Below, piece after piece: positions 1 through 11,379 of a stretch of 64,000 nt of DNA. Source of the DNA: Undaria pinnatifida (taxonomy: Eukaryota > Sar > Phaeophyceae > Laminariales > Alariaceae); contig JABAKD010000014.1 in the NCBI GenBank assembly GCA_012845835.1, positions 9,463,701 to 9,527,700 on the forward strand. The letters run 5' to 3'. Position numbers and translations under genes: made by a program. The notes below the pieces were generated by a model, which was not told where the DNA came from, did no database searches, and was given only the letters and a program-made list of their open reading frames with translations. Position 1 is the first letter of the stretch. Each line of letters begins with the position of its first letter.

Positions 1-845
1 TTGGAGCAGTAACAGTCCTGCTGTAACTTTTTGCGCTGGTTCGACGCGCTATTGTGATGAGTAAAACTCGAAGTCCGACACAGTAGGGGTCCCTCAATAA
101 GGCGGTATCCCTATATAAGGCGGTATCCCGATATAAGGCGGTCCACATCACTTGGGGCAAGCTAGGGCAGTAAACGTCCTGCTGTAACCCTCTGGGTTGG
201 CTCAGCGCGTTATTGTGATGATGAGTAAAATCGAATCCTGAAACCGTAGGGGTCCTCCGATAAGGCAGTATCCCTATATAAGGCGGTATCCCAATATAAG
301 ACGGTCTACATCACTTGGCGCCACTGAGGACTTGTGCTCACAACCTGGAACAAATGAGGCGGGTTCCCCCAACAAGGCGGTCATATTGCTATGGCACACC
401 ACCGCACCGTCCTACTGGAGGACCCCTACTGAACCACAAAAAACCAAACCGAAATCGCCACATTTTCACGAAAAAATAAAAATAAAAACTGACATACTCC
501 ACAAAAGCCCCTCCAAAAATCGTTCAGTTTTTGGTATTATATTTTTTTGTGGGCCACTGCTGGTAAACGAGCCCCCGGTTATTAACTTGGAGGTGTCATA
601 GTGATCAATTATGACGAATGGCCTCAGGGGGTGTAGTATGCCATGTAGTACCCCGAGTGATCATCGGGTGGTTGTTATCGACTTTTGAATAATAATTACC
701 ACCCGGGTGGGTACACCGTCGTACGCGTAGAAGGTGTGGTATACAGCGTAGAAGGATGTGACATACACCGTGATATAGTGCGGTAGTACCTAGCCGTCGC
801 ATCCAGCCAACCCCGAAACAGTTAGTGCAACTTTAGTACTTGCTA
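1..845. repeat. Inverted-repeat block C (left copy) with ~155-bp tandem units
   Basis: Matches 52,590-53,510 in reverse complement, with visible divergence. The first ~318 bases are two tandem units of about 155 bp, each containing an 18-bp sub-repeat around ATAAGGCGGTATCCC repeated two to three times. A third, more diverged copy of the inner part (CACCCGGGTGG-type palindromes) is at 40,440-40,640. No coding sign was seen in the block itself. Confidence 0.8.
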
Positions 846-950
846 CCACTCTGTCCGGAAATACAAGAAAAAAAAGTAGATTAGTATTAGAAAAAACGTT
901 TCTTATCATATTTTCGGAAAGAGTGGTAGTATAATAATTGTGAGACTTAC

Positions 951-1056
951 CGTCCACAAAGCCTGCTCCATCGCCTCTTGCATGATGTCTGCGCGTTGGA
1001 GGAGAACATCGAGCAGGTAGGCCCGGTGGGCCTGAGACATCTTCCCGGTTGCCGTT
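951..1056 (-). CDS. Single exon of the AHRAYLLD small-exon family (copy 1)
   Basis: A 106-nt exon-like block flanked on the minus strand by the acceptor TTCTCCAG and the donor GTAAGT. In the phase used here it reads MSQAHRAYLLDVLLQRADIM and continues to ALWT, a short amphipathic helix-like peptide. Two further copies lie at 52,200-52,305 (+) and 52,403-52,508 (-) and keep the same frame with mostly silent or conservative changes. Downstream on the minus strand, after TTTCCGGACAG near 860, a short frame reading VVASTKVALTVSGLAGCDG reaches a stop and could be the next exon, although simple phase joining of the two gives a different frame. Function is unknown. Conservation of splice sites and frame across three copies is the main support; it could still be a decayed repeat-borne exon. 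Confidence 0.5.
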
Positions 1057-1074
1057 CTGGAGAATATCAACAAG

Positions 1075-1185
1075 AACCGGAACAAGAACAAGAGCAGGAA
1101 CAAGAACAAGATCAAGAATAGGAACAAGAACAAGAACAAGAACAAGAACAAGAACAAGAACAAGAACAAGAGCAAAAACAAGAAA
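1075..1185. repeat. (GAACAA)n minisatellite
   Basis: Near-perfect hexamer array following the acceptor side of the exon at 951-1056. A shorter version is present at 52,515-52,575 next to the matching exon copy, so the array travels with the exon module. ORFs rich in VLVLVL or RTRTRT here are simple-sequence artefacts. Confidence 0.9.
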
Positions 1186-1880
1186 GGAGCTAGGCAGGGT
1201 CAACATACGACGTGCAACGATTTTTTATAGAGCCGTGAGATATTTATTCTTGACGGCTAGTATTAGTTATTAGTTAGTAGCACTACAGCAGTAGGTGGGT
1301 GGCGAAGCAATAAAAGCAACAAGCTGGCTTAGTCTTTACCGACACGTACACACCACACCTCGAGCCACCACAAGCGCCACAACCAGTCAGACCCAAAGAC
1401 CCATAACTTCGCGGAGTACTTCACGCCGCTAGTACGGAGATCCATCGTTAACAAGATGAAAAAAATAACCCCCCCGACCTGAGAAGGAAAGGATCTTCAC
1501 CTTTCAGCCTTTCAGTCGAGCTCTTCTACGTTACAAGCGTGTTGGTGTGGTATGCGTAATGTGTAGACCAAGCAACAAACTGCGCTCGAATGAACATTAA
1601 AAAGAAACGCGCCCCCCCGCCCCCCTCCCCTCCCCTTTTTTTCTTGTTTTTGTTCACCCTGCCATCAATAGATCTCCGTACTAATTGAAAAAACAACGTA
1701 GCCGACTACCATATCTAGTCGACGACTGCTGTACTAACCGCAATAATAATAGCTGTTAACCCATACCCTGATACCGGTATAGAAGAAGACGAGAAGCAAC
1801 GTTGGTATAATATCACTCACAAACATAATTGGCGAAAATAGCCAGGACTGCTGCTGACAACGAGTCATGAACAGTCCCGC
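1186..1880. other. No gene seen
   Basis: Mixed-composition sequence with a short C-rich run near 1,610-1,640. I see no supported exon, tandem repeat or RNA gene here. Confidence 0.5.
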
Positions 1881-2065
1881 GGGTCGAATCAGGAGGTTTC
1901 CAAATTATCGCGGTTCGAGTCGGGTCGGGTCCAGCAAGAGGTGTGCGAAACCTTACGGGTCTCGGGTCGGGTCGGGTCGGGTCAAGAGGTTGTCAAATCT
2001 CACGGGTTACCCTGGCTGACCCGACGAGACCCGCGAGAAGAAAATTACCTGACCCGCGAAAATCG
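1880..2065. repeat. GGGTC-pentamer interspersed repeat
   Basis: Runs of GGGTCGGGTC on the left are followed by GACCCGACGAGACCCG on the right, giving an inverted arrangement. Related fields with the same TCACGGGTC or GACCCGTGATATTT wording occur at 18,000-18,175 (and its mirror 60,960-61,150) and 41,395-41,585. The arrangement is reminiscent of subterminal pentamer repeats of some DNA transposons, but no transposase is present. Confidence 0.7.
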
Positions 2066-2131
2066 TCGAAAAAGAACTACCAGGACCACTACTAATACTA
2101 CCATATATATGGTGCGACGTATACGAACGAA

Positions 2132-2134
2132 CGA

Positions 2135-2165
<31 letters not shown>
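2132..2165. repeat. (GAAA)n microsatellite
   Basis: Perfect tetranucleotide array of about eight units. A much longer CTTT array is present at 52,055-52,168. Confidence 0.9.
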
Positions 2166-2899
2166 CCGAAACTTGCCCTCCCTGGATTTTGTTATTTGAC
2201 CGTTCGGCTGGCGCCATACCCAAGTTTGTAGTTGAGTTTAGTCAGCTGGTTTAGTTGGTTGTGTCCCTGGTTGGATTGTTTCGGTTTCATCGCGAAAACA
2301 AATTGTTGGTTGATGAGAATGTGAAACTGAACCAATCACTAGAGGGCGGGCTCTAAGCAGGGCAGGGCTGCTGCTGGTAAAAAATAGCAGCACGCTCGAA
2401 CCGTGCTACTGCTGTGAGTATGATTCCTCTGATTCAGACGTGTACCGCACGTACGCTAGGTCCAGTTTTTTTTGTTGTTGTTGGACACTTCTCCTTTCGT
2501 TTAGAGACGTGCTGCGAAATAGAGGCATTACAATAGTAGCAGCTCGTTGTTCTGAAGCTGACGCTAAATGCTACCGATAGCCGCCAGGTACCATAGAGGA
2601 AGCACTTTGGGGTTGAGGTATTTTTTTTAATGATGGAGGTGTATACGCATCTTTTTTTCCCGGAGCATTCGAGATCGCTTAACCCCTTTCGAGCCCCCAA
2701 ATCCGTCGTTCTATTAACTTCAAGTTAATTGGTAAAAAACAAGGCTTTCCAGTTGCATTATAAAGGCGTTAAAGAGCTATATACACCCCCGCGCAGCTCA
2801 TTTTCGAGTAAAACTGAAAAAGTGCAACTTGATGAACAGAACTCAAGGGTCTAGGCACAAAAAACATTGTTATTATTAATATTATTTCGGCGTGAAAAT

Positions 2900-3535
2900 A
2901 TTGGGCATTCCGACGACTTGGGGTCAAGAAGCCCCGTCATCCAGAACACATTCTAGCCACAAAAAAGGTATACCTTAAATACCTCTGTCGTAGCCCAAAG
3001 TGTTAATTAATGGCATTCCGACGACTTTGGCTCAAGGAGCCCCTTGATCCAGAACATGCCTTAGCCAAAAAGCGGTATACCTTAATACCTCTTTCGTAGC
3101 CCAAAGTGTTAATTAATAGCTTTCCGACGACTTTGGCTCAAGGAGCCCCTTAATCCAGAACATGCCTTTAGCCAAAAAACGGTATACCTTAATACCTTTG
3201 TCGTAGCCCAAAGTGTTAATTAATAGCATTCCGACGACTTTGGGTCAAGGAGCCCCTTCATCCAGAACATGCCTTTAGCCAAAAAACGATATACCTTAAT
3301 ACCTCTGTCGTAGCCCAAAGTGTTAATTAATAGCATTCCGACGACTTTGGGTCAAGGAGCCCCTTCGTCCAGAACACATTTTATCCAAAAAGAGGTATAC
3401 CCTAATACCTCTGTCGTAGCCCAAAGTGTTAATTAATAGTATTCCGACGACTTTGGCTCAAGGAGCCCCTTGATCCAGAACATGCCTTTAGCCAAAAAAC
3501 GGCATACCGTAACAACCCCTACGTATCGTTTAACA
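2900..3535. repeat. 107-bp tandem repeat array
   Basis: TGTTAATTAAT recurs at 3,001, 3,107, 3,214, 3,321 and 3,427, a period of 106-107 bp, with a diverged first unit from about 2,900. Each unit contains CATTCCGACGACTTTGG, AAGGAGCCCC and GGTATACCTTAATACC (a near palindrome) and the phrase CTCTGTCGTAGCCC. Parts of the unit reappear singly near 17,285-17,400 and 17,520-17,590, so the array was probably amplified from an interspersed element. Confidence 0.9.
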
Positions 3536-3539
3536 GGAA

Positions 3540-4044
3540 TTATTAACCCCCAAATCGTGGTCAAATGTCATTCTTGATTGCTTCGAGAGAGGTGAAGCAC
3601 CTCATTGTTGTGACGGTGACGCGTGCTACGACAACAAATGGTAACGTATACCTCTTTTTGGCTAAACCAGAGTTTCTGCATGCCGGGTGTCAATTAATTA
3701 GGGGGCATTGATTAGACAGTTGGACACCGGTAAAAGGGTAACCAATTGCCCCACCCGATTTAAGCGTAGAAATAGATCAATATCTTGAACAATTATGATA
3801 ATTTTGTACCAGGTATATTTTTAATCATAATTTTTCTGCTCTCCGGCAATGGAGCGTGTACTCGTAATAGATAATGCCGTTCCGATAGAAATCGAGTATC
3901 CTTCCGTGAAGCAGTAATATCTCTCTTATATTGACTTATTCGTCCCTCGAAGGTGGAAATTGTATTTTTTTTCTAGAGTTAGTAGGACCAATTTGCGATC
4001 TCATTGCTTCCCTCCCACTCGCTACCACCTACAATACTTGTACC
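3540..4044. other. No gene seen
   Basis: AT-leaning sequence after the 107-bp array. It holds one more GCGTGCTACGA motif near 3,622 followed by GTATACCTCTTTTTGGCTA, related to the array unit. No supported exon. Confidence 0.5.
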
Positions 4045-4665
4045 TGGCACATATTTACCTGGATGTTCGCCTCCATCGAAGGCAAAACAAAACGTTGTGA
4101 TAGACAAAGCATTATGCGAAACGACTTCCTTCCTCATGGGAGACATGAAAATACCATTTAGTTTATCCTACGTACAAATATACATACCTGATAGGTTCGG
4201 GTGTGGAGTGAAATAGTTTGGCGCGGGCTCGGCAAAGTGCGAGGCGACATGCTACATACCACTATTATCCCATTCGTCATCTGACCATGCGTACAAGAGT
4301 TTTCCAATAGCATATCTAAATACATCAATTTATCGCTTCACTCCCGCACACTACTACCTATCTATATATATGTACCTGTATATTCGCCTCCCTCGAAGGT
4401 AAGGTAAAAACATGTAATAATCGACAAACGTATGAGGCGAAACGACTTCCTTCCTCATGGGAGACAAAAAATCATAATTTCATTTATCCTACGTACGGTA
4501 TGATATGAATACGTGCCTGGTAGCTTGTAGTTCAAAGTGACATTATGTAGAACAGGTTCGAAAACTACGAGCCGAAAGGCCAAATACTCTACTATTATGG
4601 ACTGTTCCCTTCATCAACTGACAAGATGTGTAGAGTTTTCCAATCATGCTATCTATATATCATAG
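4045..4665. repeat. Direct duplication, period about 330 bp
   Basis: Two diverged direct copies: 4,048-4,325 and 4,370-4,660. Both contain GTTCGCCTCC/ATTCGCCTCC followed by CGAAACGACTTCCTTCC, then TTTATCCTACGTAC and finally GAGTTTTCCAAT. The copies differ by substitutions and small indels. No open frame is conserved between them. Confidence 0.8.
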
Positions 4666-4746
4666 AAAGGAAATACAGACTTCAATAGGTTATGTTAAGA
4701 CACAGCTGTTTTTCGTTTCAACCATTTCAGCCATGAGAGCTCTCAC

Positions 4747-5117
4747 CTAGGCCGGAGCAGCTTGACGACGCGCATAACAGGTTCCAGCAGGACGTTGACC
4801 TTCGACGCAGGCACCCCGTAGGTCCTTAGCGTCGCCATTGTCGACGCCAGCAGTGCGGACACCGTCTTTGCCTGGTCGGCTGTTGACATGAGACATCCGG
4901 CACCCAGTAGGTTCTGGAGCTTGACAAACAATTTTGCCAACTCACGAAGGACACGGAGCTCCGCAACCGATGCTGGAACGTCGAAGAACTCGCGGGTGAG
5001 ACAAGCCGAGGGAGAGCGTAGCGTGAAATGCGTCACGTCAAGGGCAATAACTGGATGCGTGAAGGCGTGAAGCGCCGAGCGCAGCCCGGGCATAACAGGC
5101 GGCGTGATGAGAAGGGC
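4747..5117 (-). CDS. Exon B of the ATGGAACAG-acceptor exon family, hypothetical protein
   Basis: A 371-nt block with strong GC3 bias. On the minus strand it starts after ...CTGATGGAACAG (5,126-5,118), which looks like the 3' splice site, and ends in CCTAG before GTGAGAG (donor at 4,746). The encoded segment begins with ALLITPPVMPGLRSAL and contains ELRVLRELAKLFVKLQNLLG, predicted helical, then a Leu/Val-rich end with KLLRP. A paralogous exon at 44,176 carries EVRVLRDLGNVWQNIQHILG at the same place. Exon A (7,819-8,013), which uses the same ATGGAACAG acceptor, lies upstream on the same strand, so both may belong to one gene. I do not recognise the family. A reading in which ATGGAACAG is the start codon region instead of an acceptor remains possible. 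Confidence 0.6.
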
Positions 5118-5640
5118 CTGTTCCATCAGTCGCAGCAAGGGCAGAGGGGTAGTGGAAGGGTAGTACGAACTCAGCAAGGAGGGGGAGGAGCGGTGGACCA
5201 AAACATCAAGGGGAAAGGGACAATGGTGGACACGAAAAAAAAAAACAAGATGGAGAGGCAAGAATATGCGGTAGTTGTTGTTTTCGACCACGGACCAGGT
5301 CAGTATCCGGTAAAGGCACTGACAAGACACAGAAGGGAAAGGTATGGAGGGTCTGCTCCATCGTGGCAAGGGGAGAGAGGCAGCAGCGATCACAAACAGA
5401 TAGAAAAAAAGGGTTATGATACGAGGTGTGGTGGTATATTGCGGCAAGAGGAAAGGGATAACCGACACACAAAGGGCGGAAAAGCACTGGCAAGACGAAG
5501 CAAGGGAAGGTCTGGAGGGCATGTTCCATCGCGGCAAGAGGCAAAGGCAGCAGCAAACTTAAACCGAAAAAAAAATTGAGGTATGATACGAGGTGTGGCG
5601 GTTTATCGCGGCAAGAGAAACGGGGTAGTAGCGGACCCAC
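5118..5640. repeat. Intronic minisatellite with CACCACACCTCGTATCA motif
   Basis: On the minus strand three diverged units of about 150-200 bp contain GCGATGGAACA or ACGATGGAGCAGACC, then pyrimidine-rich text and CACCACACCTCGTATCATA. The unit therefore carries copies of the exon acceptor itself. The same text lies beside exon A (8,020-8,330) and exon C (43,860-44,166). Long frames here come from the pyrimidine-rich repeat, not from a gene. Confidence 0.7.
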
Positions 5641-5849
5641 AAAACAAACGGCAGACGACTAGAACTGTTCAGTGGGGTATCACGGGTAAACGACAGAAAC
5701 AGCGAACAAAGCAAAACAGAGGGATAGACTGGTGTGTTGACGTGTTTTCTGGCACCATGACGTTGTCGCCGTGAACGTGGGTTGTTGCGGCCATCACGGT
5801 CGTTGGATTGACCGAACGGTCACGTGTTTGTTTGTCGGCGATAATCTAC

Positions 5850-7640
5850 TTTAACCTTTTTAGAAGTACAAAGCATTTGCCAAACAAGCTTCTAATAGAG
5901 TTTTTGTCCTCAGAAATGGTGGGTGCAGGTCTAGACTGTAGGGTTTACTTTTAGCTTGCAAAACTTATGTCGTAAACGTTCCAAGTAGTTTGTCCCTAGA
6001 CAAAGGTCCGTAAATAAATGGCTGAAAAGGCTAGGTTCAGCTCTCGTAGAGCTTCGAAAACAAAGGCACATGAGTAGATTATCCCGCTCAAAAAAGTGAA
6101 AAAGCGTGCGTAGGGTTGAATTTACTCCAATTATCTTGTTCGCAAAAGCGTTGGCGCAAAAGAATTGCGTTTAGCCAGTGTAGAACTGCAGAGCGAAATC
6201 CGCACAGATTTCAAGTGGTCTGTCCTGCAGACAGGTGGATGCAAATCGAAAAAGCGTCGAGTTCAAGCCTTTCACAATCGCCAAACCAAATAAACACCAA
6301 CTACAACCAATTGGTCCACGAAAAACGCGGATGCACCTCTGATTTCGTCAAGCTTAATCAGAGTATTGCTGAATAGCAAGGTCCACATACCCGTTCCGAG
6401 TAGTTTGTTTCCCTAAAATGAAAACAGTTGGTGCAGTTTTACCAGCTTCAAGATTACTCCTCACAAAACAGCAAAACAAAATCCGAGCTCATTCCAACTA
6501 GTTTGTTCCTAAACTCGTGGATTCAGTTCTAAAGTTGTTACATGTAACCCTTGTACAACCACAGCTAACCACGACACACAAAATACAGGCAGCTCGTCCT
6601 GAAAAATGCTGATGCAGGAATTATATGTAGCTTGTACCTAAAAACGAGGGGAACGATTCTGAGAGGGTCAATTTTAGCCGTTGTGGAACTGCGGACAATG
6701 TTCTTCACAGCATTCCCAGCAGTTTGTGGCCCAAAAACGTGGGTGAGTGTCTAGACGAAAGGCTCATAAGTTGTACTCATGCAGAACCTCAAACATCGGT
6801 CACACAAATTCTAAGAAGTTTGGCTCTCAACACGTGGTGCAGTGTCCAAGGAGTGTCAACCTTACGTTTAGCCCTCTTGTAGAGCAGAAAAATGATAATC
6901 TACCCAAACTCCGAGGACGAAGTTTGCTCCCAGGACGTGGACCGTTAGAGTTGTAAAATGGTTGACCTTAACCATTGCATATCTGTAGAACGAAATCCAC
7001 ACGATTTTCAAGGAGTTTGTCGCCGAAACCGAGGGTGTTGTTCTAGACAAAAGGGTTAGGTTTCACCTTTTTAGAACTCCCAAACCTATTCCACACAAAC
7101 GCCAAGCAGATAATGCGCAAAACCGCGGGTTTATTTCTAAACGGTTTGCGCTCAGCCCTTGTGAAGAAGTCGAGACAAATTCGAAGTAGCTCGTCCGACA
7201 AAACGTGGGTCTAGCTCTAAATGGGTTAACGTTCGTCCTGTAAAACAGTAGAATGGCTGAACGAAATCCCCACAAAATCCAAAGCAGCCTGTTAAGAACA
7301 CATGGATGCAGTTCTAAAATGGTTTTGGTTTTAGCCTTTGTGGAACTGCAACAACAACCCCCCCCCACCCAGATTAATTCCACGTAGCTTGTGGGGCTTA
7401 TGCCGCCCAAAACTGAGCATGCGGTGTAGCCCTTGTAGAATTGCCAGGAATATTTCACACTAACTCCAAGTAGTCTGTCCCCAAAAACGTGGGCACAGCT
7501 CTGAAGGAGTTGATGTTTCAGGCAAAGGGGACCAAAGCCGTGCACGCGTGCATGTCCCGAACCGTCCCGCACCGCGCACTCAAAAACCGTGGGTGCAGTT
7601 CTAGAATAAAGGGTGCCGTATGTTCAACTCAACTCTTGTA
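5850..7640. repeat. Diverged ~100-bp satellite array
   Basis: About 17 diverged units. Landmarks such as AGTTTGTCCC followed by AAAACGTGGGTGCAGTTCTA, then TTTAGCCCTTGTAGAACTGC and CACACAAATTCCAAG recur roughly every 95-105 bp (for example near 6,722, 6,819, 6,921, 7,014). Single units occur outside at 8,605-8,760, 12,838-12,915 and 34,540-34,590. The array fills the apparent intron between exon A and exon B on the minus strand. Confidence 0.8.
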
Positions 7641-7818
7641 GAAAAACAAAAAAATATCAAAAACACATATATTCCGAGCAATTCTTCCCCCCAAAATCAC
7701 ATGGGTGCAATTCCGAAGCGGTTGAGGTGCATACTTGTGACGACAAACGAAGCCGACACTATTGTACATAGATCATTCAGCTTTGTAGTACACAGCCAGA
7801 TGATGGATTGCCCCTCAC

Positions 7819-8013
7819 CTTCCGCCGGACATAGGACAGGTGGTTCCTAGCGAAGACCACCAGGAAGTGGGCAAGCATATCGAACGAGGGTTGGAGGCCG
7901 TGGTCCTGGCCAATCGCTGGCATGGCCACAGCGAAATCAAGGCCATTAAGCGGGAGCATCTGCAGCATCCCGAAAATCACTGGCTCGAAAAAGCTAAAAA
8001 ATATCATAGGGGC
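7819..8013 (-). CDS. Exon A of the ATGGAACAG-acceptor exon family, hypothetical protein
   Basis: A 195-nt block (65 codons, phase 0 at both ends) bounded on the minus strand by CCGCGATGGAACAG and by the donor CGGAAG|GTGAGG. It reads APMIFFSFFEPVIFGMLQ, continues through a Met/Leu/Ala-rich stretch and ends ARNHLSYVRRK. Codon third positions are GC-rich, unlike the flanking repeats. The acceptor context and the following intronic satellite match exon B (4,747-5,117) and exon C (44,176-44,427), so these are modules of one gene or gene family. The N-terminal half is hydrophobic and could be membrane-associated or a helix pair; no domain is recognised. Whether A and B are spliced together cannot be told from the sequence. 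Confidence 0.55.
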
Positions 8014-8330
8014 CTGTTCCATCGCGGCAGGGGGAGGGGTGCAGCAGCGGACACACACAAAAAAAAAAACACAGAGGTGCGAACGGTGTAGTGGTTTATC
8101 GAAACAAGAGCAAAGGGACAGTGGACACAAAAATATAGGCAGAGGAACGAGATGCGCGATGTGGTGGTTTAGTGCGGCGTAGGCAAGGACATAAAAAATA
8201 AAAATGAAGGTATGATACGAGGTGTGGTGGTTTATCGCGGCAACGGGAAGGGGGTAGCACCGGATAAAAAAAAAAATGCTAAACTATTCCACGAGGTGGG
8301 ATGGTCTATCGCGTCGAGGGGAAAGCGGTA
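8014..8330. repeat. Intronic repeat next to exon A
   Basis: Same text as beside exons B and C: GCGATAAACCACCACACC followed by TCGTATCATA on the minus strand, in at least three diverged copies separated by A-rich stretches on the plus strand. Confidence 0.65.
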
Positions 8331-8599
8331 GTAGCTTCAACACACAAAAGAAAACAACGACATAAGTATGAATGCTGTGGTGATGTATACCTTCCCGACC
8401 AACACGCTACAATCATTGTGAAAATTGATTTGCCTAGTCATCGCTGCTAGCATCGTTGCATTTTGTGAAAGGCAACGACTCGTTTGTACACATATAAATA
8501 CGAGGTATTTGTTTTTTAAAGATACCACAAGACTCTGTGAGACCGATGTTTTCGTCTTATCGTTTGTTGCTGCGGCTTGTGAACGTTACCGGCACGTAA

Positions 8600-8790
8600 G
8601 AACAGAATTGCACACTATTCCAAGTAGTTTTGTTTTTGGGACTCGAACAATTTTCACTAATTCCAAGCAGGCTGTTCTCAAAAACAAGGGTGCAGTACTA
8701 AAGGAGTTCACGTTTCAGACAAACGGAACCAAGGCCGTACAAGCTTGTATGTCCCGCGCCGCACCGCACCGCGCACTCTAACAACGTGCG
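8600..8790. repeat. Stray unit of the ~100-bp satellite
   Basis: CCAAGTAGTTTTGTTTTTGG and CCAAGCAGGCTGTTCTCAAA start two partial units, followed by GGTGCAGTACTAAAGGAGTT and a GTACAAGCTTGTATGTCCCG end that matches 7,545-7,565 in the main array. Confidence 0.7.
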
Positions 8791-9020
8791 GTAACAATTT
8801 CCCGCGCAGCTGGCAGGCATACAGTGACGGTTGCACTTCGAAACATAAGATATTGCTCATGTCCACAGAGCAAGGCACAGCGATTGCCTTCCTATCCCGA
8901 TGTCGAAAAAACAAGACACGCATGCTCGATTCAACAGCAGCCAATTGAGTATCAGTAGGCATATGCAATCGAACTGCAGGCACAATGACAAACGAAGACT
9001 GATAGTCCACGCGATTGATA

Positions 9021-9330
9021 CTACTGTGCTGCACGGCAATTCGCTTGCTGTACAAAGCCGACCAACTTTTCGCTCACATGCCGCATAAGCTGCAGGTAGA
9101 AGCGTGCAAATATCATGAGGAACGCGAAAAACATCGGCGTCACGGCGCGGCGAACGTCGAAGCCGTTGTTACGGGCGGCCCGGGTCTCGCGCGCTGGGGG
9201 CGTCCTGCGGTACTCCTGCCGGGAGTTAAACATCGCCCGGATGTCGTCTCTCACCGGAGGCACCAATGCCCCCACCGCTCGGAGCGCTAGCTCCGAGAGT
9301 ATGGCGCCGAGCGGCATACGGGACGTCATC
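9021..9330 (-). CDS. Hypothetical protein, terminal exon
   Basis: Minus-strand frame with marked GC3 bias running from an ATG at 9,329-9,327 (102 aa) to TAG at 9,021; an acceptor GTCATAG precedes the ATG, so it may instead be an internal-to-terminal exon. It starts MTSRMPLGAILSELALRAVG, has a basic Arg-rich middle (RRTPPARETRAARNN) and a hydrophobic segment MFFAFLMIFARFYLQLM about 35 residues from the C terminus that could be a single membrane helix, ending QQANCRAAQ. The same frame stays open upstream to about 9,677 and includes CFRCKQCSYGC, a cysteine cluster, but codon bias is weaker there. No homology is recognised. The codon bias contrasts sharply with surrounding repeats and is the main evidence that this is a real coding exon. 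Confidence 0.55.
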
Positions 9331-9679
9331 CTATGACCCGGTTGTGCAGGGTTGGGCAGGGAGGACCGTTTGTACTCGTCGTAGGTGGGGCAGCCGTAAC
9401 TGCACTGCTTGCAACGAAAACAAATTTGTCTCGAATGCTTGTCGTAGGAGTGGTCGCGATACAGATGGTTCGAGGAAAAGACGGGTGTTGGTGTGGCTCT
9501 CTCTCTTGGCGAAATACAGTCGGTCGCAGTCAGTGGGGTTACGAGCGGACGGCGTACGTAGCGTAACTCGGTTGGAGGCTGCGCAGAAGTTTGCTGGGAT
9601 CGAGGGGAAGACTTCTCGGACAATAGAAGTATGACAGACGGCGATATCGATGCTGTTATGATACGCGCTGCAAGCACGG

Positions 9680-10600
9680 CGATGGGGTTTCAGTTTTGGG
9701 GCTTTGGCCTCAACAAACCTCTGGTGCACCGGAGGGCGGTTACTATATCTATTTGTTGTGTAATGCAGCAGCACCTTTCTCTGGCTTTACGCCTATTTTT
9801 CTGCCGTAGTGTTTTACCGAGATTTATTTTCGTGTTGTATTTGGTATGTTTCATATTCATGTGCCGGAGTTTCCGAAACGTAAGTTTTGCAAGTAAAACC
9901 GTTTCGTTTTTTCAAGTCTCAGCTGAATCGAACAACGATCGTTTGCGCTGCTTCATGTACTGGCGTACTGTGTTCCGTGCTACTTAATGGCATAAATAAT
10001 ACGCGAGAGGCATACTGCAGTACGGCGTAAAGATTTTCGACCGAATGCGAGTCTTAATTTAGTCTAGACCTCCTTAAACGTTAGGGACCCGTTTCGAGTT
10101 GCCTGAGGTATCCGCCGACCAGCAACTCACACAACACGTACCCGATACTCATAGACACCCTGCTGCACGAGGTGTATCTCCACCCCGTTGGAACTCGGAT
10201 ATAGCAACCAAACCAATGAGAAGTTCGGAGTCACCAACCAACCGTATACGACCGATAGAGATATAGCGCAGCGGCAGGGATCATGCTACATCCGTGTCGA
10301 ACATATTCTTCCTTGCATAGTTATATCTCGGAAACAACAATTAATTATTCATCATCCCCGAACAATTAGCCCATACTGTGCAGCTGAATAAATAGTCGTG
10401 TTATTCTTGTTTTTGTCGCTTTTTCCTTTTGACGACGTCACAAAGTCAGGACGCACGAGGCGGCGGTCTATAGGCCTGCGCCCGGCGGCGGTCCAGACTT
10501 GGTACTTTGCGCCAGTTCTAGTGTGGGAGCTGCCTGGCGACGCCCAATAACACTACCATAAACTGCTGTCTCCTGGTTTGATATATTTGACGCGCCGGGT
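9680..10600. other. No supported gene
   Basis: A T-rich stretch at 9,780-9,930 is followed by unique sequence. 10,000-10,165 shows weak similarity to 30,940-31,060 (GCGAATGTGAGTCTTCAATT versus CGAATGCGAGTCTTAATT). No convincing exon. Confidence 0.4.
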
Positions 10601-10609
10601 ATCTTCAGG

Positions 10610-11226
10610 ATGTCGAGCAAGCGTACTCGGACAGCGCTCGCCCCGTTTGGATCTATCGACTACGGCCAACCAGCAGCAGAGGATATCACACAGCGAAACA
10701 CTGGGTTGGCGAGTCTGCATCTTTCGGGGGTACCTCCGGCCGGTTCTACTAGGTGCTGGCGACAACGCTACAACAGCAGGGCGGAGTTCGCCCCCGCACG
10801 CGTCATATGATCCTGTGGTCGTACGGAATGAATTGCAAGGTATGGTCGAACGGGCACAAACGAAAAGAACGAAAAGCCGTTTCACTTCGAGGAGTTCCAC
10901 CCGCATGTTTTCGCATGTTTCTGCCAAGGGCATCACGAAGCCAGGCGCCAGGCCAGGCACACCAGAACGCCCGGCGTTTTGCACACCTTGATCATACTCT
11001 ACACACATTCCTTGGCTCTCAGGAGCAGGTTATCATTCTAGACATATATGTGGGCTCCATGATCCAACTTCTGGGATGGGGACGGTCCCTTGCATCGAGA
11101 ACAACCACGCCCAACGCTAGCACAAATCGGGTCTGGTCCGAGGTACACGCGGCCTCGACCTGAGCGGGCAATCCTGTTTTCTGCGCCGAACGCGCAGTAG
11201 CAGGGCCCGCAACATGCTGCAACAGC
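10610..11226 (+). CDS. Candidate gene 5' region, hypothetical; 3' part duplicated at 25 kb
   Basis: An ATG at 10,610 opens a frame with good GC3 bias reading MSSKRTRTALAPFGSIDYGQ and on to SLHLSG, where GGG|GTACCT could be a donor. Further downstream, 10,980-11,226 resembles 25,075-25,305: both end in a conserved donor GTGAGT (11,227 and 25,306) preceded by a frame containing LDLSGQ/LDLTGR, a CRTRSS-like block and ARNM/ASNM. Each copy has a stop in that frame, but at different positions, which suggests independent decay of an ancestral exon. The whole is best read as a partly degraded multi-exon gene on the plus strand; exon borders between 10,730 and 10,980 are not resolved. Product unknown. 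Confidence 0.35.
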
Positions 11227-11379
11227 GTGAGTTGGAGGGTGTGGCTTTTGCTGGTGCTTTTAGTTGCTAAACCATTTAGGTGTCGTCATCCCATAGGCTT
11301 CGTTTCGCTGGGACCTGGTTACGTTTGTAGGCGGTGTCTACGCGCTGGCATTTCGCACGAACTCCCATGATACAAGCTG

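Noticed and set aside
790-1206. VLVLVL / FLFLFL repeat frames
   Set aside because: Translation of the (GAACAA)n array.
1900-1930. tRNA B-box-like GGTTCGAGTC
   Set aside because: Part of the GGGTC pentamer field; no A box or cloverleaf can be formed around it.
2900-3535. Possible CRISPR array
   Set aside because: Units are contiguous 107-bp repeats without unique spacers, in a eukaryotic context.
4888-5579. Basic Arg/Lys/Gly-rich plus-strand frames opposite exon B and its intron
   Set aside because: Antisense shadows of the high-GC3 exon and of the pyrimidine-rich minus-strand repeat.
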